Assembly (NCBI RefSeq): GCF_004217045.1 | Contig: NZ_SGXM01000001.1 | Coordinates: 1,984,001-2,048,000, forward strand | From: Cupriavidus agavae | GTDB lineage: Bacteria; Pseudomonadota; Gammaproteobacteria; Burkholderiales; Burkholderiaceae | Direction of reading: 5' to 3' | Length of the DNA: 64,000 bases | Translations under genes and position numbers: made by a program | Notes under the pieces: generated by a model | What the model saw: the letters and a program-made list of their open reading frames with translations, nothing else | Told to the model about the DNA's origin: nothing | Database searches by the model: none | Shown: positions 45,325 through 54,883 of the stretch, piece after piece | Numbering within the stretch: the stretch's first letter is position 1 | How the letters are laid out: each line of letters begins with the position of its first letter

Positions 45325-45963
45325 ATGCTGTCCACCTCCCAATCGATGCAGGCTCCCGCCACTTCGCTGCTGCCCGGTTTCGCCGATCCGGTCGATGACG
45401 CCCAGCAGGTCTTCCGCGCCACGCTTGAGGCGTTCGCCCATCCGGGCCGACTCGAAACGCTGCCCGCACGCAGCGAGGGCCAGCCCGACGGCCTGTCCCC
45501 CGCACTGACCGCGCTGCTGCTGACGCTGGCCGATCCCGACACGCCCGTCTGGCTGCCCGTCGAGGTACCCGCTGCCGCGCGGGCCTTCCTGCGCTTCCAC
45601 TGCGGCTGCCCGCTGGTCGATGCCGTGGGCGACGCCACCTTCGTCTGCGTGCCGGCCGGCCATGCGATGCCGGCGCTCGACGCCTGCGCGCAGGGCCTGC
45701 CCGACTACCCCGACCGCTCCGCCACGCTGATCGTCGAACTGCCGTCGCTCGACGCAGGCGACGCCTTCACGCTGCGCGGCCCCGGCATCGAGACCACCCA
45801 GACGCTGCGCGCCACGGGCCTGCCTGACGATTTCCCGGCGCGCTGGGCCGCCAACAACGCGCGGTTCCCGCTCGGCGCCGACCTGCTGCTCGCCAGCGGC
45901 GACCGCTTCTGCGCGCTGACGCGCACCACGCAGGTGGCAGTGCCAGCCAACCCGGAGACCTGA
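45325..45963 (+). CDS. phnH: C-P lyase core subunit PhnH
   Basis: A 212-residue PhnH, a PLP-fold-like subunit of the core complex without bound PLP. LLPGFADPVDDAQQVFRATL near the N-terminus is the typical start region, with a later FRFHCGCPLV segment. The ATG at 45325 (MLSTSQSM) directly follows phnG. Tightly packed with phnI (1 bp). Confidence 0.94.
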   Translation: MLSTSQSMQAPATSLLPGFADPVDDAQQVFRATLEAFAHPGRLETLPARSEGQPDGLSPALTALLLTLADPDTPVWLPVEVPAAARAFLRFHCGCPLVDAVGDATFVCVPAGHAMPALDACAQGLPDYPDRSATLIVELPSLDAGDAFTLRGPGIETTQTLRATGLPDDFPARWAANNARFPLGADLLLASGDRFCALTRTTQVAVPANPET

Positions 45964-45964
45964 C

Positions 45965-47107
45965 ATGTACGTAGCCGTCAAGGGAGGCGAACGCGCCATC
46001 CTGAACTCCTACCAGATGCTCGACACCTACCGCCGTGGCGATACGTCGGTACCCGAGCTGACTCTGGCCCAGATCCGCGAGCAGATGCCGCTGGCCGTGG
46101 CACGCGTGATGGCCGAAGGCTCGCTCTACGATCCGCATCTGGCGGCGCTGGCGCTCAAGCAGGCCGCCGGCGACCAGATCGAGGCGATCTTCCTGCTGCG
46201 CGCCTACCGCACCACGCTGGCGCGCTTTGGCTACACCGAGGCGCTCGACACCGGCACCATGGCGCTGCAGCGCCGCATCTCGTCCACGTTCAAGGACGTG
46301 CCGGGCGGCCAGGTACTCGGCCCCACCTATGACTACACGCAGCGCCTGCTCGACTTCTCGCTCGAAGCCGGCCGCGATCCCGCGCCGCTGCCGCCCTCGC
46401 CCGAACCGCTGGCCGCGCACATGCCGCGCGTGACGGGGCTGCTCGAAGCCGAATCGTTCGTCGAGGCCGAGACCATTCCCGCCGATGATCCCGCCCCGCC
46501 CGACCTGACGCGCGAGCCGCTGACCTTCCCGGCCAGCCGTGCCGCCCGCCTGCAGAACCTGGCGCGCGCCGACGAAGGCTTCCTGCTGTCGATGGGCTAC
46601 TCCACGCAGCGCGGCTACGGCAACTCGCATCCGTTTGCGGCGGAGATCCGCTACGGCAGCACCGAGGTGGAGATGTTCGTCGAGGAGCTGGGCTTTGCCG
46701 TGACCATCGGCGAGGTGGAGCTGACCGAGTGCCAGATGATCAGCCAGTTCGACGGCAACGCCGACGAATCTCCGCGCCTGACGCGCGGCTACGGGCTGGT
46801 GTTCGGCTACAACGAGCGCAAGGCGATGTCGATGGCGCTGGCCGACCGCGCGATGCGCGCGGCCGAACTGGGCGAGGCCGCCGACAACCCGGCCAACGAC
46901 ATCGAGTTCATGCTGTACCACAGCGACAACGTGGAAGCGTCGGGCTTCGTCCAGCACCTGAAGCTGCCGCACTACGTGGACTTCCAGGCCAACCTGGAAC
47001 TGCTGCGCCGCCTGCGCGCCGGGCAGGATGCCGAATCCCCTGCCACCGCGCCCGCCGCGGCCCAGCCCCGGCCGCAACCGCTCCCGCAAGAGGAATCCCT
47101 GGCATGA
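45965..47107 (+). CDS. phnI: C-P lyase core subunit PhnI
   Basis: A 380-residue PhnI, which with PhnG, H and L forms ribose 1-phosphonate 5-triphosphate from ATP and phosphonate. MYVAVKGGERAILNSYQML is the conserved opening; STQRGYGNSHPFAAEIRYG and GLVFGYNERKAMSMALADRA are typical. The C-terminus is Pro/Ala-rich. Its stop overlaps the phnJ start by 4 nt. Confidence 0.96.
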   Translation: MYVAVKGGERAILNSYQMLDTYRRGDTSVPELTLAQIREQMPLAVARVMAEGSLYDPHLAALALKQAAGDQIEAIFLLRAYRTTLARFGYTEALDTGTMALQRRISSTFKDVPGGQVLGPTYDYTQRLLDFSLEAGRDPAPLPPSPEPLAAHMPRVTGLLEAESFVEAETIPADDPAPPDLTREPLTFPASRAARLQNLARADEGFLLSMGYSTQRGYGNSHPFAAEIRYGSTEVEMFVEELGFAVTIGEVELTECQMISQFDGNADESPRLTRGYGLVFGYNERKAMSMALADRAMRAAELGEAADNPANDIEFMLYHSDNVEASGFVQHLKLPHYVDFQANLELLRRLRAGQDAESPATAPAAAQPRPQPLPQEESLA

Positions 47108-48021
47108 CCATCGCCACCACCACTGCCACCACTGGCACCCCCGCCCCCCGGATCCACAATCCGCCGCAGGGCGTGGCCCGCGACGACCACTACAACTTCG
47201 GCTACCTCGACGAGTCCACCAAGCGCATGCTGCGCCGCGCGCTGCTCAAGGCCGTGGCGATTCCCGGCTATCAGGTGCCGTTCGGCAGCCGCGAGATGCC
47301 GCTGCCGTACGGCTGGGGCACGGGCGGCATCCAGGTGACCGCCGCGATCATCGGCACGCAGGACGTGCTCAAGGTCATCGACCAGGGCTCGGACGACACC
47401 ACGAACGCGATCAACATCCGCCGCTTCTTCGGCCGCGTGACCGGAGTGCGGACCACCGAGCGCACCGCCGACGCGACGATCATCCAGACGCGACACCGCA
47501 TTCCCGAGACGCCCCTGAGCGCCGGCCAGACCATGGTCTACCAGGTGCCGATTCCCGAGCCGCTGCGCTGGCTGGAGCCGAGCGAAACCGAGACGCGCAC
47601 GATGCACGCGCTGGCCGAGTACGGCGCCATGCACGTGAAGCTCTACGAGGACATCGCGCACCATGGCCATATCGCCACCACGTACGACTACCCGGTGATC
47701 GTGAACCAGCGGTACATGATGCGTCCATCGCCGATCCCGAAGTTCGACAACCCCAAGCTCGACCGCAGCCCCGCGCTGATGCTGTTCGGCGCCGGCCGCG
47801 AAAAGCGCGTCTACGCCGTGCCGCCGTACACCTCGGTCAAGAGCCTCGATTTCGTCGATCACCCGTTCACCGTGGAGAAATGGTCGAGCTGCTGCGCCCA
47901 ATGCGGCGCCACCGACAGCTATCTCGACGAGATCATTACCGACGACGCCGGCACGCGCCTGTTCGTGTGCTCGGACACCGAATACTGCGCCGACCGCCAG
48001 GCCGCAGGAGCCAGCCGATGA
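47104..48021 (+). CDS. phnJ: C-P lyase radical-SAM subunit PhnJ
   Basis: The radical-SAM enzyme that breaks the C-P bond, releasing the hydrocarbon and forming 5-phosphoribosyl 1,2-cyclic phosphate. The 305 residues match the family. Cys264, Cys267, Cys289 and Cys295 (in SCCAQCG, FVCS and EYCA) have exactly the 3-22-6 spacing of the E. coli cluster and thiyl cysteines. The N-terminus has an unusual run of Thr/Ala (TIATTTATTGTPAP) before the conserved fold begins at GYLDESTKR. The ATG at 47104 overlaps phnI by 4 nt and its stop overlaps phnK by 4 nt. Confidence 0.97.
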   Translation: MTIATTTATTGTPAPRIHNPPQGVARDDHYNFGYLDESTKRMLRRALLKAVAIPGYQVPFGSREMPLPYGWGTGGIQVTAAIIGTQDVLKVIDQGSDDTTNAINIRRFFGRVTGVRTTERTADATIIQTRHRIPETPLSAGQTMVYQVPIPEPLRWLEPSETETRTMHALAEYGAMHVKLYEDIAHHGHIATTYDYPVIVNQRYMMRPSPIPKFDNPKLDRSPALMLFGAGREKRVYAVPPYTSVKSLDFVDHPFTVEKWSSCCAQCGATDSYLDEIITDDAGTRLFVCSDTEYCADRQAAGASR

Positions 48022-48794
48022 ACGCCACCCCCCTGCTTTCCGTCCGCCACCTGACGCACACCTGGGACGGCGTGCACGGCTGCCATGACGTCAACTTCGA
48101 CCTCTATCCCGGCGAGGTGCTCTGCGTGGTGGGCGAATCCGGCTCGGGCAAGAGCACGCTGCTGCAGGCGCTGTCGATGCAGGTGCGCGCCCAGCGCGGC
48201 AGCGTCAGCTACGACATGCGCGAGGCCGGCCTGACCGATCTCGCCACGCTGTCCAGCGCCCGCATGCGCCTGCTGGCGCGTACCGACTGGGGCTTCGTGC
48301 GCCAGCACGCCCGCGACGGCCTGCGCATGCAGGTCAGCGCCGGCGCCAACATCGCCGAGCGGCTGATGGCCGTGGGCAACCGCCACTACGGCGACCTGCG
48401 CGAGATCGCCGGCGCCTGGCTCGAAAAGATGGAGATCGATCTGGCACGGCTCGACGACGTGCCCGGCACGTTCTCGGGCGGCATGCAGCAGCGCCTGCAG
48501 ATCGCGCGCAACCTCGTCACGCATCCGCGCCTGGTGTTCATGGACGAGCCCACGGCCTCGCTCGACGTCTCCGTGCAGGCCCGCCTGCTCGACCTCATGC
48601 GCCGCCTGGTGACCGATCTCGGCCTGGCCGCCGTCCTCGTCACCCATGACCTGGCCGTAGCGCGCCTGCTGGCGCACCGCACGCTGGTGATGCAGGGCGG
48701 CCGCGTGGTGGAACAGGGCCTGACCGACCAGATTCTCGACGACCCCCAGCACCCCTATACGCAGTTGCTGGTCTCCTCCATCCTGCAAGGCTGA
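48018..48794 (+). CDS. phnK: C-P lyase-associated ATPase PhnK
   Basis: A 258-residue ABC-type ATPase that docks on the core complex as a dimer. Walker A is GESGSGKST (39-47), the signature FSGGMQQRL and Walker B LVFMDEPTASLD. The ATG at 48018 overlaps phnJ by 4 nt; phnL follows after 5 bp. No membrane partner is expected. Confidence 0.95.
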   Translation: MNATPLLSVRHLTHTWDGVHGCHDVNFDLYPGEVLCVVGESGSGKSTLLQALSMQVRAQRGSVSYDMREAGLTDLATLSSARMRLLARTDWGFVRQHARDGLRMQVSAGANIAERLMAVGNRHYGDLREIAGAWLEKMEIDLARLDDVPGTFSGGMQQRLQIARNLVTHPRLVFMDEPTASLDVSVQARLLDLMRRLVTDLGLAAVLVTHDLAVARLLAHRTLVMQGGRVVEQGLTDQILDDPQHPYTQLLVSSILQG

Positions 48795-48799
48795 CGACG

Positions 48800-49525
48800 A
48801 TGCCACACGAAACCTCCAGGCTGATCGAAGTGCGCGGCCTCGGCAAGATGTTCACGCTGCACAACCAGGGCGGCATCCGCCTGCCCGTGCTGCAGGCGAT
48901 CGATTTCGACGCGTCGCGCGGCGAGTGCCTGGTGCTCTCGGGCCGCTCCGGCACCGGCAAGAGCACGCTGCTGCGCTGCCTCTACGGCAACTACCTCGCC
49001 ACCGAAGGCACGATCCGCCTGCGCGACACCAGCGAGCCCGGTGCGCCATGGGTGGACCTGACCGGGGCGCCCGAGCAGCGCGTACTGAAGCTGCGCCGCG
49101 ACGTGATCGGCTACGTCTCGCAGTTCCTGCGCGCCATCCCGCGCGTCCCGGCGCTCGACGTGGTGGCCGATCCGCTGCAGCAGCGCGGCACCAGCCTCGA
49201 AGAAGCCCGCGCCCGCGCCGCCGTGCTGCTGGAACGCCTGAACCTGCCGCGCCGGCTCTGGGATCTGCCGCCGGCCACGTTCTCGGGCGGCGAACAGCAG
49301 CGCGTCAACATCGCACGCGGCCTGATCGGCGGCCACCCGATCCTGCTGCTCGACGAGCCCACCGCCTCGCTGGACGCCGACAACCGCGCCGTGGTGATCG
49401 CGCTGATCCGCGAAGCGCTGGCCGAGGGCCGCGCGCTGATCGGCATCTTCCACGACGAGGCCGTCCGCGACGCCGTCGCCACCCGGGCGTTGCCGCTGCA
49501 GCCCGTGGCGGCGGCCAACGCCTGA
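48800..49525 (+). CDS. phnL: C-P lyase-associated ATPase PhnL
   Basis: A 241-residue ABC-type ATPase required with PhnGHI for the first coupling reaction. Walker A GRSGTGKST (48-56), signature FSGGEQQRVNIARG and Walker B LLLDEPTASLD. It follows phnK by 5 bp and precedes phnM2 by 33 bp. Confidence 0.95.
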   Translation: MPHETSRLIEVRGLGKMFTLHNQGGIRLPVLQAIDFDASRGECLVLSGRSGTGKSTLLRCLYGNYLATEGTIRLRDTSEPGAPWVDLTGAPEQRVLKLRRDVIGYVSQFLRAIPRVPALDVVADPLQQRGTSLEEARARAAVLLERLNLPRRLWDLPPATFSGGEQQRVNIARGLIGGHPILLLDEPTASLDADNRAVVIALIREALAEGRALIGIFHDEAVRDAVATRALPLQPVAAANA

Positions 49526-49558
49526 AACCGCCCGCCCGAACCCCAACAGGAACCGGAC

Positions 49559-50755
49559 ATGTCCACCACCTACCTCACGCACGCCACCCTCGTCCTGCCG
49601 GACCGCGTGCTGCACGACAGCGCGCTGTTGATCGCCGACGGGCAGATCGCGGCGATCGAGCCCGGCGCCGCACCCGCGCACGCCCACGTCATCGACCTGC
49701 ACGGCCACACCGTGATGCCGGGGCTGATCGACGTGCACTGCGACGCCATCGAGAAGGAAGCCGAGCCCCGTGCCAACGTGCTGTTCCCGCTCGACTTCGC
49801 CGTGGCGCAGATCGACCGCCGCAACGCCGCCGCCGGCATCACCACGCCCTACCACGCGCTGTCGTTCGCCAGTAACGTTTTCGGCGTGCGCAACAACGAC
49901 ACCGCCGCCACGCTGGTACGCGCCGTGGCGGCCTACCGCGCCCACAGCCTCGTCGACAACCGCATCCACTGCCGCTACGAGGTCTCCGATGCCTCGGCCG
50001 TGCCCGTGCTCGACAAGCTGATGGCGGAGGGCGTGGTGGACCTGCTGTCGGTCATGGACCACTCGCCGGGCCAGGGCCAGTTCAAGACGCTCGACGCCTA
50101 CCTGTCGTACATGATGGGCAACCACGGCATGAGCCGCGAGGCCGCCGCCGAGGCCGCCGCGAAGAAGTTCGCCGACATGGACGGCGCCACCGAGCGCGTG
50201 AACCAGTTGGTGGCCCGGGCGCATGCGCTCGGCATTCCTACCGCGAGCCATGACGACGACTCCCCGCAGCGGATCACCGCCATGCAGGCGCTGGGCGTGC
50301 GGATGAGCGAGTTCCCGATCAACGTGGAGACCGCGCAGGCGGCCTCGGCCCACGCGCTGCCGACGATCCTCGGTGCGCCCAACGTGCTGCGCGGCAAGAG
50401 CCAGAGCGGATCGATGCGCGCCATCGACGCCATCCTGGCCGGCGTGGGCGACATCCTCTGTTCGGACTACCAGCCCTCGACGCTGATCGCCGCCGCCTTG
50501 GCCGCTGCGCGGCTGGCCGACCTGCCGCTGAACGCCGCGCTGGCACTGGTCACCGCCAATCCGGCCGATGCCTGCCTGCTGCACGACCGCGGCCGGCTGG
50601 CGGTGGGCAAGCGCGCCGACGTGATTGCCGTGGCCAGCGTGGCCGGACAGCCGCTGGTCACCCACACGTGGTCGGCCGGGCGGCTGGTCTTCGCCGCCGG
50701 CTATCCGGCCGTGCAGCATGCCGCGCCGCCCGAGCGCGAAGCGCAACTGGCCTGA
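49559..50755 (+). CDS. phnM: Alpha-D-ribose 1-methylphosphonate 5-triphosphate diphosphatase (PhnM)
   Basis: A 398-residue amidohydrolase that removes PPi from the triphosphate intermediate before C-P cleavage. The canonical metal motif DVHCDAIEKEAEPR (about 62-75) and ASHDDDSPQRI plus CSDYQPS are all present. The ATG at 49559 lies in a GGACATG context 33 bp after phnL. It is the last gene of phnGHIJKLM; a second, more divergent PhnM-like gene is at 42623-43822 on the other strand. Confidence 0.95.
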   Translation: MSTTYLTHATLVLPDRVLHDSALLIADGQIAAIEPGAAPAHAHVIDLHGHTVMPGLIDVHCDAIEKEAEPRANVLFPLDFAVAQIDRRNAAAGITTPYHALSFASNVFGVRNNDTAATLVRAVAAYRAHSLVDNRIHCRYEVSDASAVPVLDKLMAEGVVDLLSVMDHSPGQGQFKTLDAYLSYMMGNHGMSREAAAEAAAKKFADMDGATERVNQLVARAHALGIPTASHDDDSPQRITAMQALGVRMSEFPINVETAQAASAHALPTILGAPNVLRGKSQSGSMRAIDAILAGVGDILCSDYQPSTLIAAALAAARLADLPLNAALALVTANPADACLLHDRGRLAVGKRADVIAVASVAGQPLVTHTWSAGRLVFAAGYPAVQHAAPPEREAQLA

Positions 50756-50930
50756 ACTCGAACGCGCGTTTCGAAAAAGCAGAAGGCCGCGCACCCGAAA
50801 CGGTACGCGGCCCATCCTCTGACTATAGCTGGCGCCCCGGTTTTCGCACGGTAGGGCTAGTCCCCATCACGCAAGGCTGGCCTTTGCCGGGCCATCCCCT
50901 ACATTGAAGACGGAGGGGTAGTCGAAGGGG

Positions 50931-51461
50931 ATGGACATGAGGTCGACGACGATATCAGTGCCGGCGATGCTGGCTATTTTTTTGTGCGGCGCGTGCGCCC
51001 CGCTGCCCGAGCGCGTGGACCGCTCGCCGCCGCTGGCCGGCCCCACCGTCAATACCGACAAGGTCTACCCCCCGCCGCCCGCCGCCCGGGCCACCCCCAT
51101 CGCCGCGCGCGAGATCACGCTGGCGGGCGCGTGCAAGCGCACCGAGGAAGACGGCTTCCGCGAGGACGCCGTGGTCCGCGTCTCCCGCAATGCCGTGCAG
51201 ACGCTGACCTGGAAACTCTGGGTCTCGCGCAAGGGCTCGTGCCAGTTCGACCTCGCCCAGTTCCGGCAGGTACAGCAGACACCACACATCGAGCTGCACG
51301 CGGTGGACGGCGGCGGCTGCAAGCTGATGGTCTGGCAGGACCCGCGCCGCGTCACGCTGGCCCATGCCAAGTGCGAGAAGTTCTGCACCCCCGGCATCTA
51401 CGAACAGGCCTGGCCGGTGCTGTTCGATCCAAAAAGCGGGGCTTGTGCGCAGGTGCGGTGA
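50931..51461 (+). CDS. Small lipoprotein of unknown function
   Basis: A 176-residue protein with an N-terminal signal (AMLAIFLCGACAP) and a lipobox-like LCGAC, so probable lipoprotein export. A proline-rich stretch (VYPPPPAARATP) follows, then a globular part with several cysteines (ACKRTEEDG, KGSCQF, GGGCKLMVW, KCEKFCTPGIYEQAWPVLF). No family recognised. The preceding 175 bp hold only a GC-rich hairpin (50785-50812). It is followed by dispersed repeat copy 3. It converges with the AhpD-like gene. Confidence 0.75.
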   Translation: MDMRSTTISVPAMLAIFLCGACAPLPERVDRSPPLAGPTVNTDKVYPPPPAARATPIAAREITLAGACKRTEEDGFREDAVVRVSRNAVQTLTWKLWVSRKGSCQFDLAQFRQVQQTPHIELHAVDGGGCKLMVWQDPRRVTLAHAKCEKFCTPGIYEQAWPVLFDPKSGACAQVR

Positions 51462-51485
51462 GGCGCGACCGCACCACTGACCGGT

Positions 51486-51515
51486 CCCCCTCTCCCATGA
51501 AGCGGGAGAGGGGAG
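51486..51515. repeat. Dispersed intergenic inverted repeat, copy 3
   Basis: CCCCCTCTCCCA, a 4-nt spacer and GCGGGAGAGGGGAG; the right arm (51502-51515) matches copies 1 and 2, followed again by AAAAC. It lies between the convergent lipoprotein and AhpD-like genes. Confidence 0.8.
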
Positions 51516-51540
51516 AAAACCATGGGTCGCGGCAAGCGCG

Positions 51541-52155
51541 TTACTTTGCTTTCCCCACCCGCCCCATCAAATAAAACTCCTCATTCGGCCGCATGCTGAT
51601 GGTGTTCGCCATCCGGTTCGACAGCCCGAAGAACGCGGTGATGGCGGCAATGTCCCATGCGTCTTCATCGTCGAAGCCATGCGCGCGCAGCGCCTCGAAA
51701 TCGGCCTCGCCCACTGTGTGCGATGCCTCGCACACCTTCATTGCAAAATCGAGCATGGCGCGCTGGCGCGGCGCGATGTCGGCCTTGCGGTAGTTGACGG
51801 CCACCTGGTCCGCCACCAGCGGCTTCTTCTCGTAGATGCGCAGGATGGCGCCGTGGGCCACCACGCAGTACAGGCACTGGTTCACGCCCGACGTAGCCAC
51901 CACGATCATCTCGCGGTCGCCCTTGGTCAGGTTGCCGGTCTCCTTGAGCATCAGCGCGTCGTGATAGGCGAAGAACGCCCGGCACTCGGCGGGACGGTGC
52001 GCCAGCGCCAGGAACACGTTGGGAACGAAGCCGGCTTTCTCCTGGACTTCCAGCACGCGCTGCCTGAGGTCGTCGGGCAGGTCGGCAATGGCCGGAACGG
52101 GAAAGCGGCTGATTGGGGTAGTGCTGGCGGAGGTGCTGGCGGACTGCGCGGTCAT
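51541..52155 (-). CDS. AhpD-like carboxymuconolactone decarboxylase-family peroxidase
   Basis: A 204-residue all-helical protein of the carboxymuconolactone decarboxylase/AhpD superfamily, subgroup of uncharacterised peroxidase-related enzymes. The redox site CxxCxxxH is Cys94, Cys97 and His101 in NQCLYCVVAH, supporting a thiol peroxidase/disulfide reductase activity rather than decarboxylation. The ATG at 52155 follows GAGGAGAC. It lies 85 bp downstream of the msbA stop and may be transcribed with it. Confidence 0.9.
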   Translation of the reverse strand: MTAQSASTSASTTPISRFPVPAIADLPDDLRQRVLEVQEKAGFVPNVFLALAHRPAECRAFFAYHDALMLKETGNLTKGDREMIVVATSGVNQCLYCVVAHGAILRIYEKKPLVADQVAVNYRKADIAPRQRAMLDFAMKVCEASHTVGEADFEALRAHGFDDEDAWDIAAITAFFGLSNRMANTISMRPNEEFYLMGRVGKAK

Positions 52156-52240
52156 GTCTGTCTCCTCGGGGTATGCGTCCCCTGTTGGTACATGCCCGGC
52201 CGTGGCGCCCGCCACGGCCGTGAATCCTGTTGCGTGAAGC

Positions 52241-54010
52241 TCAGTGCGCGGCCGTGGCGAACTGGATCCGGTGCAGGCCGGCATACAGGCCGTTGGCGGC
52301 CAGCAGGTCGGCATGGCTGCCATGTTCGGCCACGCGGCCCTGTTCGAGCACGACGATGCGGTCGGCGTTCTCGATGGTCGACAGGCGGTGCGCGATCACC
52401 AGCGTGGTACGCCCCACCATCAGCGATTCGAGCGCGGCCTGCACCTGGCGTTCCGATTCGGAATCGAGCGCCGAGGTGGCTTCGTCCAGGATCAGGATCG
52501 GCGCATCCTTGTAGATCGCCCGGGCAATGGCCAGGCGCTGGCGCTGGCCCCCCGACAACTTCATGCCGTTGTCGCCAATATTGGTTTCCAGCCCCTCCGG
52601 CAAGCCCTTGACCGTTTCAGTCAGATAGGCCGCGGCCAATGCCCGCTCCACGCGCGCCATATCGATGGCCTCGCGCGGATGTACGCCATACGCCACATTT
52701 GCGGCCACGGTGTCGTTGAACAGCACCACATCCTGGCTCACGAACGCGATCTGCCGGCGCAGGTCGTTCAGCGCGAACGATTCGATCGGCTGGCCGTCGA
52801 GCATGATGCGCCCCTCGGTCGGGTCGAAGAAGCGCGGCACGAGGTTCACCAGCGTGGTCTTGCCGCTGCCCGAGGGGCCAACCAGCGCCACCACCTCGCC
52901 CGGCGCGGCGCGGAAGCTCACATGATGCAGTGCGGGCCGGCCGGCATCGCCGTAGCGGAACCCGACGTTCTCGAACACCAGGTCGCCCTTGGCGCGCTCC
53001 AGCGCGGCGCCGCCGGTCAGCGGCTCGACCGGTTCATCGATCAGCCGGAAAATCATCTCGGCGGCGGTCAGGCCGCGCTGCAGCGGCTGGTTCAGGTCGG
53101 TCAGGTGCTTGAGCGGCGAGATCAGCAGCAGCATCGCCATCACGAAGCCGGTAAAGCCGCCGATCGTGGTCTGGTCAGCCTGCGCCTGCACCATGGCGAT
53201 GGTCAGGATCACCGACAGCGCCAGCGACGCCAGGAACGCCGTCACCGGCTGGTTCAGCCCACCGGCCACGGCCATGCGCATCGAGTAGCCGCGCAGGCGC
53301 TCTGCCATGGTGGCGAAGCGCGCGGTCTCGTAGGCCTCGCCGCCGTGCAGCTTGACCACCTTGTAGCCGCCGGCCGCCTCTTCCACGACATAGGCCGCCG
53401 TGTTGGTCAGCGTCTGGTGCTCGCGGTTGAGCCGGCGCAGGCGGCGGTTCACCTTCGACATCACGAAGCCGATGCTCGGCAGCAGCACCGCCACCACCAG
53501 CGTCAGGCGCCAGTTCGTGTAGAACAGGTAGATCAGCAGCGCCAGCACGGTCAGCGAGTCGCGGACCAGCGTGATCAGCACCCCGGTCAGCACCTGCATG
53601 ACCTGGTTGACTTCGAAGATGACGGCGTTGATCAGCGACGCGGCCGTGTTGCGGTGGTAGAACAGCGCCGGCGCCCGCAGCATGCGCTCGAACATCTGCA
53701 TGCGCATTTTCAGCAGCACCTTGTTCGAGATCATGGACAGCAGGTAGCCGGATGCGAACTGCGCCACGCCGCGCACCAGCGCCACGCCGACCAGCAGCGC
53801 CGGCACGTGCCAGAGCTTGCCGGCATAGGCGCCGCCAAAGCCCTTGTCGAGCAGGTCGTTGACCACCTTCGGGATGATGCCCTCGCTGGCGGCCACCAGG
53901 CCCATGGCCAGGATCGCGAGCACGAAATTGCGCATTTCTGGCTTCAGGTAGGACCAGACGCGCTTGAGGGTGTCGGTTTCCTGGGGCGTTTGCTTTGTGT
54001 TGTCGTTCAC
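52241..54010 (-). CDS. msbA: Lipid A export ATP-binding/permease protein MsbA
   Basis: A 589-residue half-transporter that flips lipid A-core across the inner membrane, working as a homodimer. Six TM helices (about 20-310) precede the ATPase domain: Walker [10 protein letters not shown] (378-386), signature [13 protein letters not shown] and Walker [17 protein letters not shown] at 54010 is the likely start with GGAG upstream; the N-terminus is [15 protein letters not shown]. Divergent from the WaaE-type glycosyltransferase, 90 bp apart. Confidence 0.95.
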   Translation of the reverse strand: MNDNTKQTPQETDTLKRVWSYLKPEMRNFVLAILAMGLVAASEGIIPKVVNDLLDKGFGGAYAGKLWHVPALLVGVALVRGVAQFASGYLLSMISNKVLLKMRMQMFERMLRAPALFYHRNTAASLINAVIFEVNQVMQVLTGVLITLVRDSLTVLALLIYLFYTNWRLTLVVAVLLPSIGFVMSKVNRRLRRLNREHQTLTNTAAYVVEEAAGGYKVVKLHGGEAYETARFATMAERLRGYSMRMAVAGGLNQPVTAFLASLALSVILTIAMVQAQADQTTIGGFTGFVMAMLLLISPLKHLTDLNQPLQRGLTAAEMIFRLIDEPVEPLTGGAALERAKGDLVFENVGFRYGDAGRPALHHVSFRAAPGEVVALVGPSGSGKTTLVNLVPRFFDPTEGRIMLDGQPIESFALNDLRRQIAFVSQDVVLFNDTVAANVAYGVHPREAIDMARVERALAAAYLTETVKGLPEGLETNIGDNGMKLSGGQRQRLAIARAIYKDAPILILDEATSALDSESERQVQAALESLMVGRTTLVIAHRLSTIENADRIVVLEQGRVAEHGSHADLLAANGLYAGLHRIQFATAAH

Positions 54011-54100
54011 GTTTGCTCCACTTGCCGGGCGGGCCGCGCACCGTCTGCCGCTAGAATGGCGGGCAAATCCGGACTGCGGGCTTCCTTCGCAAGCATCTCT

Positions 54101-54883
54101 ATGAAAATCTCAGTCGTACTGATTACCAAAAACGAGGCACACAACATCCGCGAATGCCTCGAAAGCGTCTCCTGGTGCGACCGCGCGATTATAGTGGACT
54201 CCGGCAGCACCGACGGCACCCTGGAGACCGCCCGCGCCATGGGCGCCGAGGTCCACGAGACGGCCACCTGGCCCGGCTTCGGCCCCCAGAAGAATCTGGC
54301 CCTGTCGAAGGTCCAGACCGAATGGGTGCTGTCGATCGACGCCGACGAGCGCGTCACCCCGGCCCTGCGCGACGAGATCCTGGCCGCCATCGGCTCCGGC
54401 CAGGCCGACGCCTACGACATGCCGCGCCTCTCGCGCTTCTGCGGCCGCTTCATGCGTCACAGCGGCTGGTATCCGGACCGCCTGACCCGCGTGTTCCGCG
54501 TCGGCAAGGCCCGCTTCACCGACGATATCGTCCACGAGAACGTGGTGACGGACGGCGCCATCGGACACCTGCAGACCCCGCTGCTGCACTACACCTACGA
54601 CGATTTCTCGCAGGTCCTGCGCAAGGTGGACCAGTACTCCACCCTCGGCGCCCGCCAGGCGTTCCAGCGCGGCAAGACCAGCTCGGTGGGCAGTGCCTGG
54701 GTCCACGGCGCCTGGGCGTTCCTGCGTACCTACCTGCTGCGGCGCGGCTTCCTCGACGGCCCGCAGGGGCTGGCCGTGGCCCTGATGAACGGGCAGGCCA
54801 GCTACTACAAGTACATCAAGCTCTGGCTGCTGCAGCAGCAGGCGCGGCAGCCTGCCGGGTCAGGCGACCGACCAGTCCACTGA
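54101..54883 (+). CDS. Glycosyltransferase family 2, WaaE/KdtX-type LPS core
   Basis: A 260-residue GT2 glycosyltransferase resembling LPS core beta-1,4-glucosyltransferases (WaaE/KdtX). [20 protein letters not shown] starts the Rossmann-like fold, VDSGSTDGT and the DxD-like SIDADERV are the nucleotide-sugar sites. The ATG at 54101 is the conserved start. It is divergent from msbA, and its last 68 bp overlap the 3' end of the opposite-strand glycosyltransferase gene. Substrate inferred from family and neighbour. Confidence 0.9.
   Translation: MKISVVLITKNEAHNIRECLESVSWCDRAIIVDSGSTDGTLETARAMGAEVHETATWPGFGPQKNLALSKVQTEWVLSIDADERVTPALRDEILAAIGSGQADAYDMPRLSRFCGRFMRHSGWYPDRLTRVFRVGKARFTDDIVHENVVTDGAIGHLQTPLLHYTYDDFSQVLRKVDQYSTLGARQAFQRGKTSSVGSAWVHGAWAFLRTYLLRRGFLDGPQGLAVALMNGQASYYKYIKLWLLQQQARQPAGSGDRPVH

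Noticed and set aside
50785..50812. GGCCGCG/CGCGGCC hairpin after phnM2 as a terminator
   Set aside because: The loop is 14 nt and no T-run follows on the plus strand, so it is too weak to call.
52244..54100. Extension of the GT2 frame upstream over the msbA antisense strand
   Set aside because: Only the part from 54101 resembles a glycosyltransferase; the upstream part is His/Gln/Arg-rich shadow sequence of msbA.
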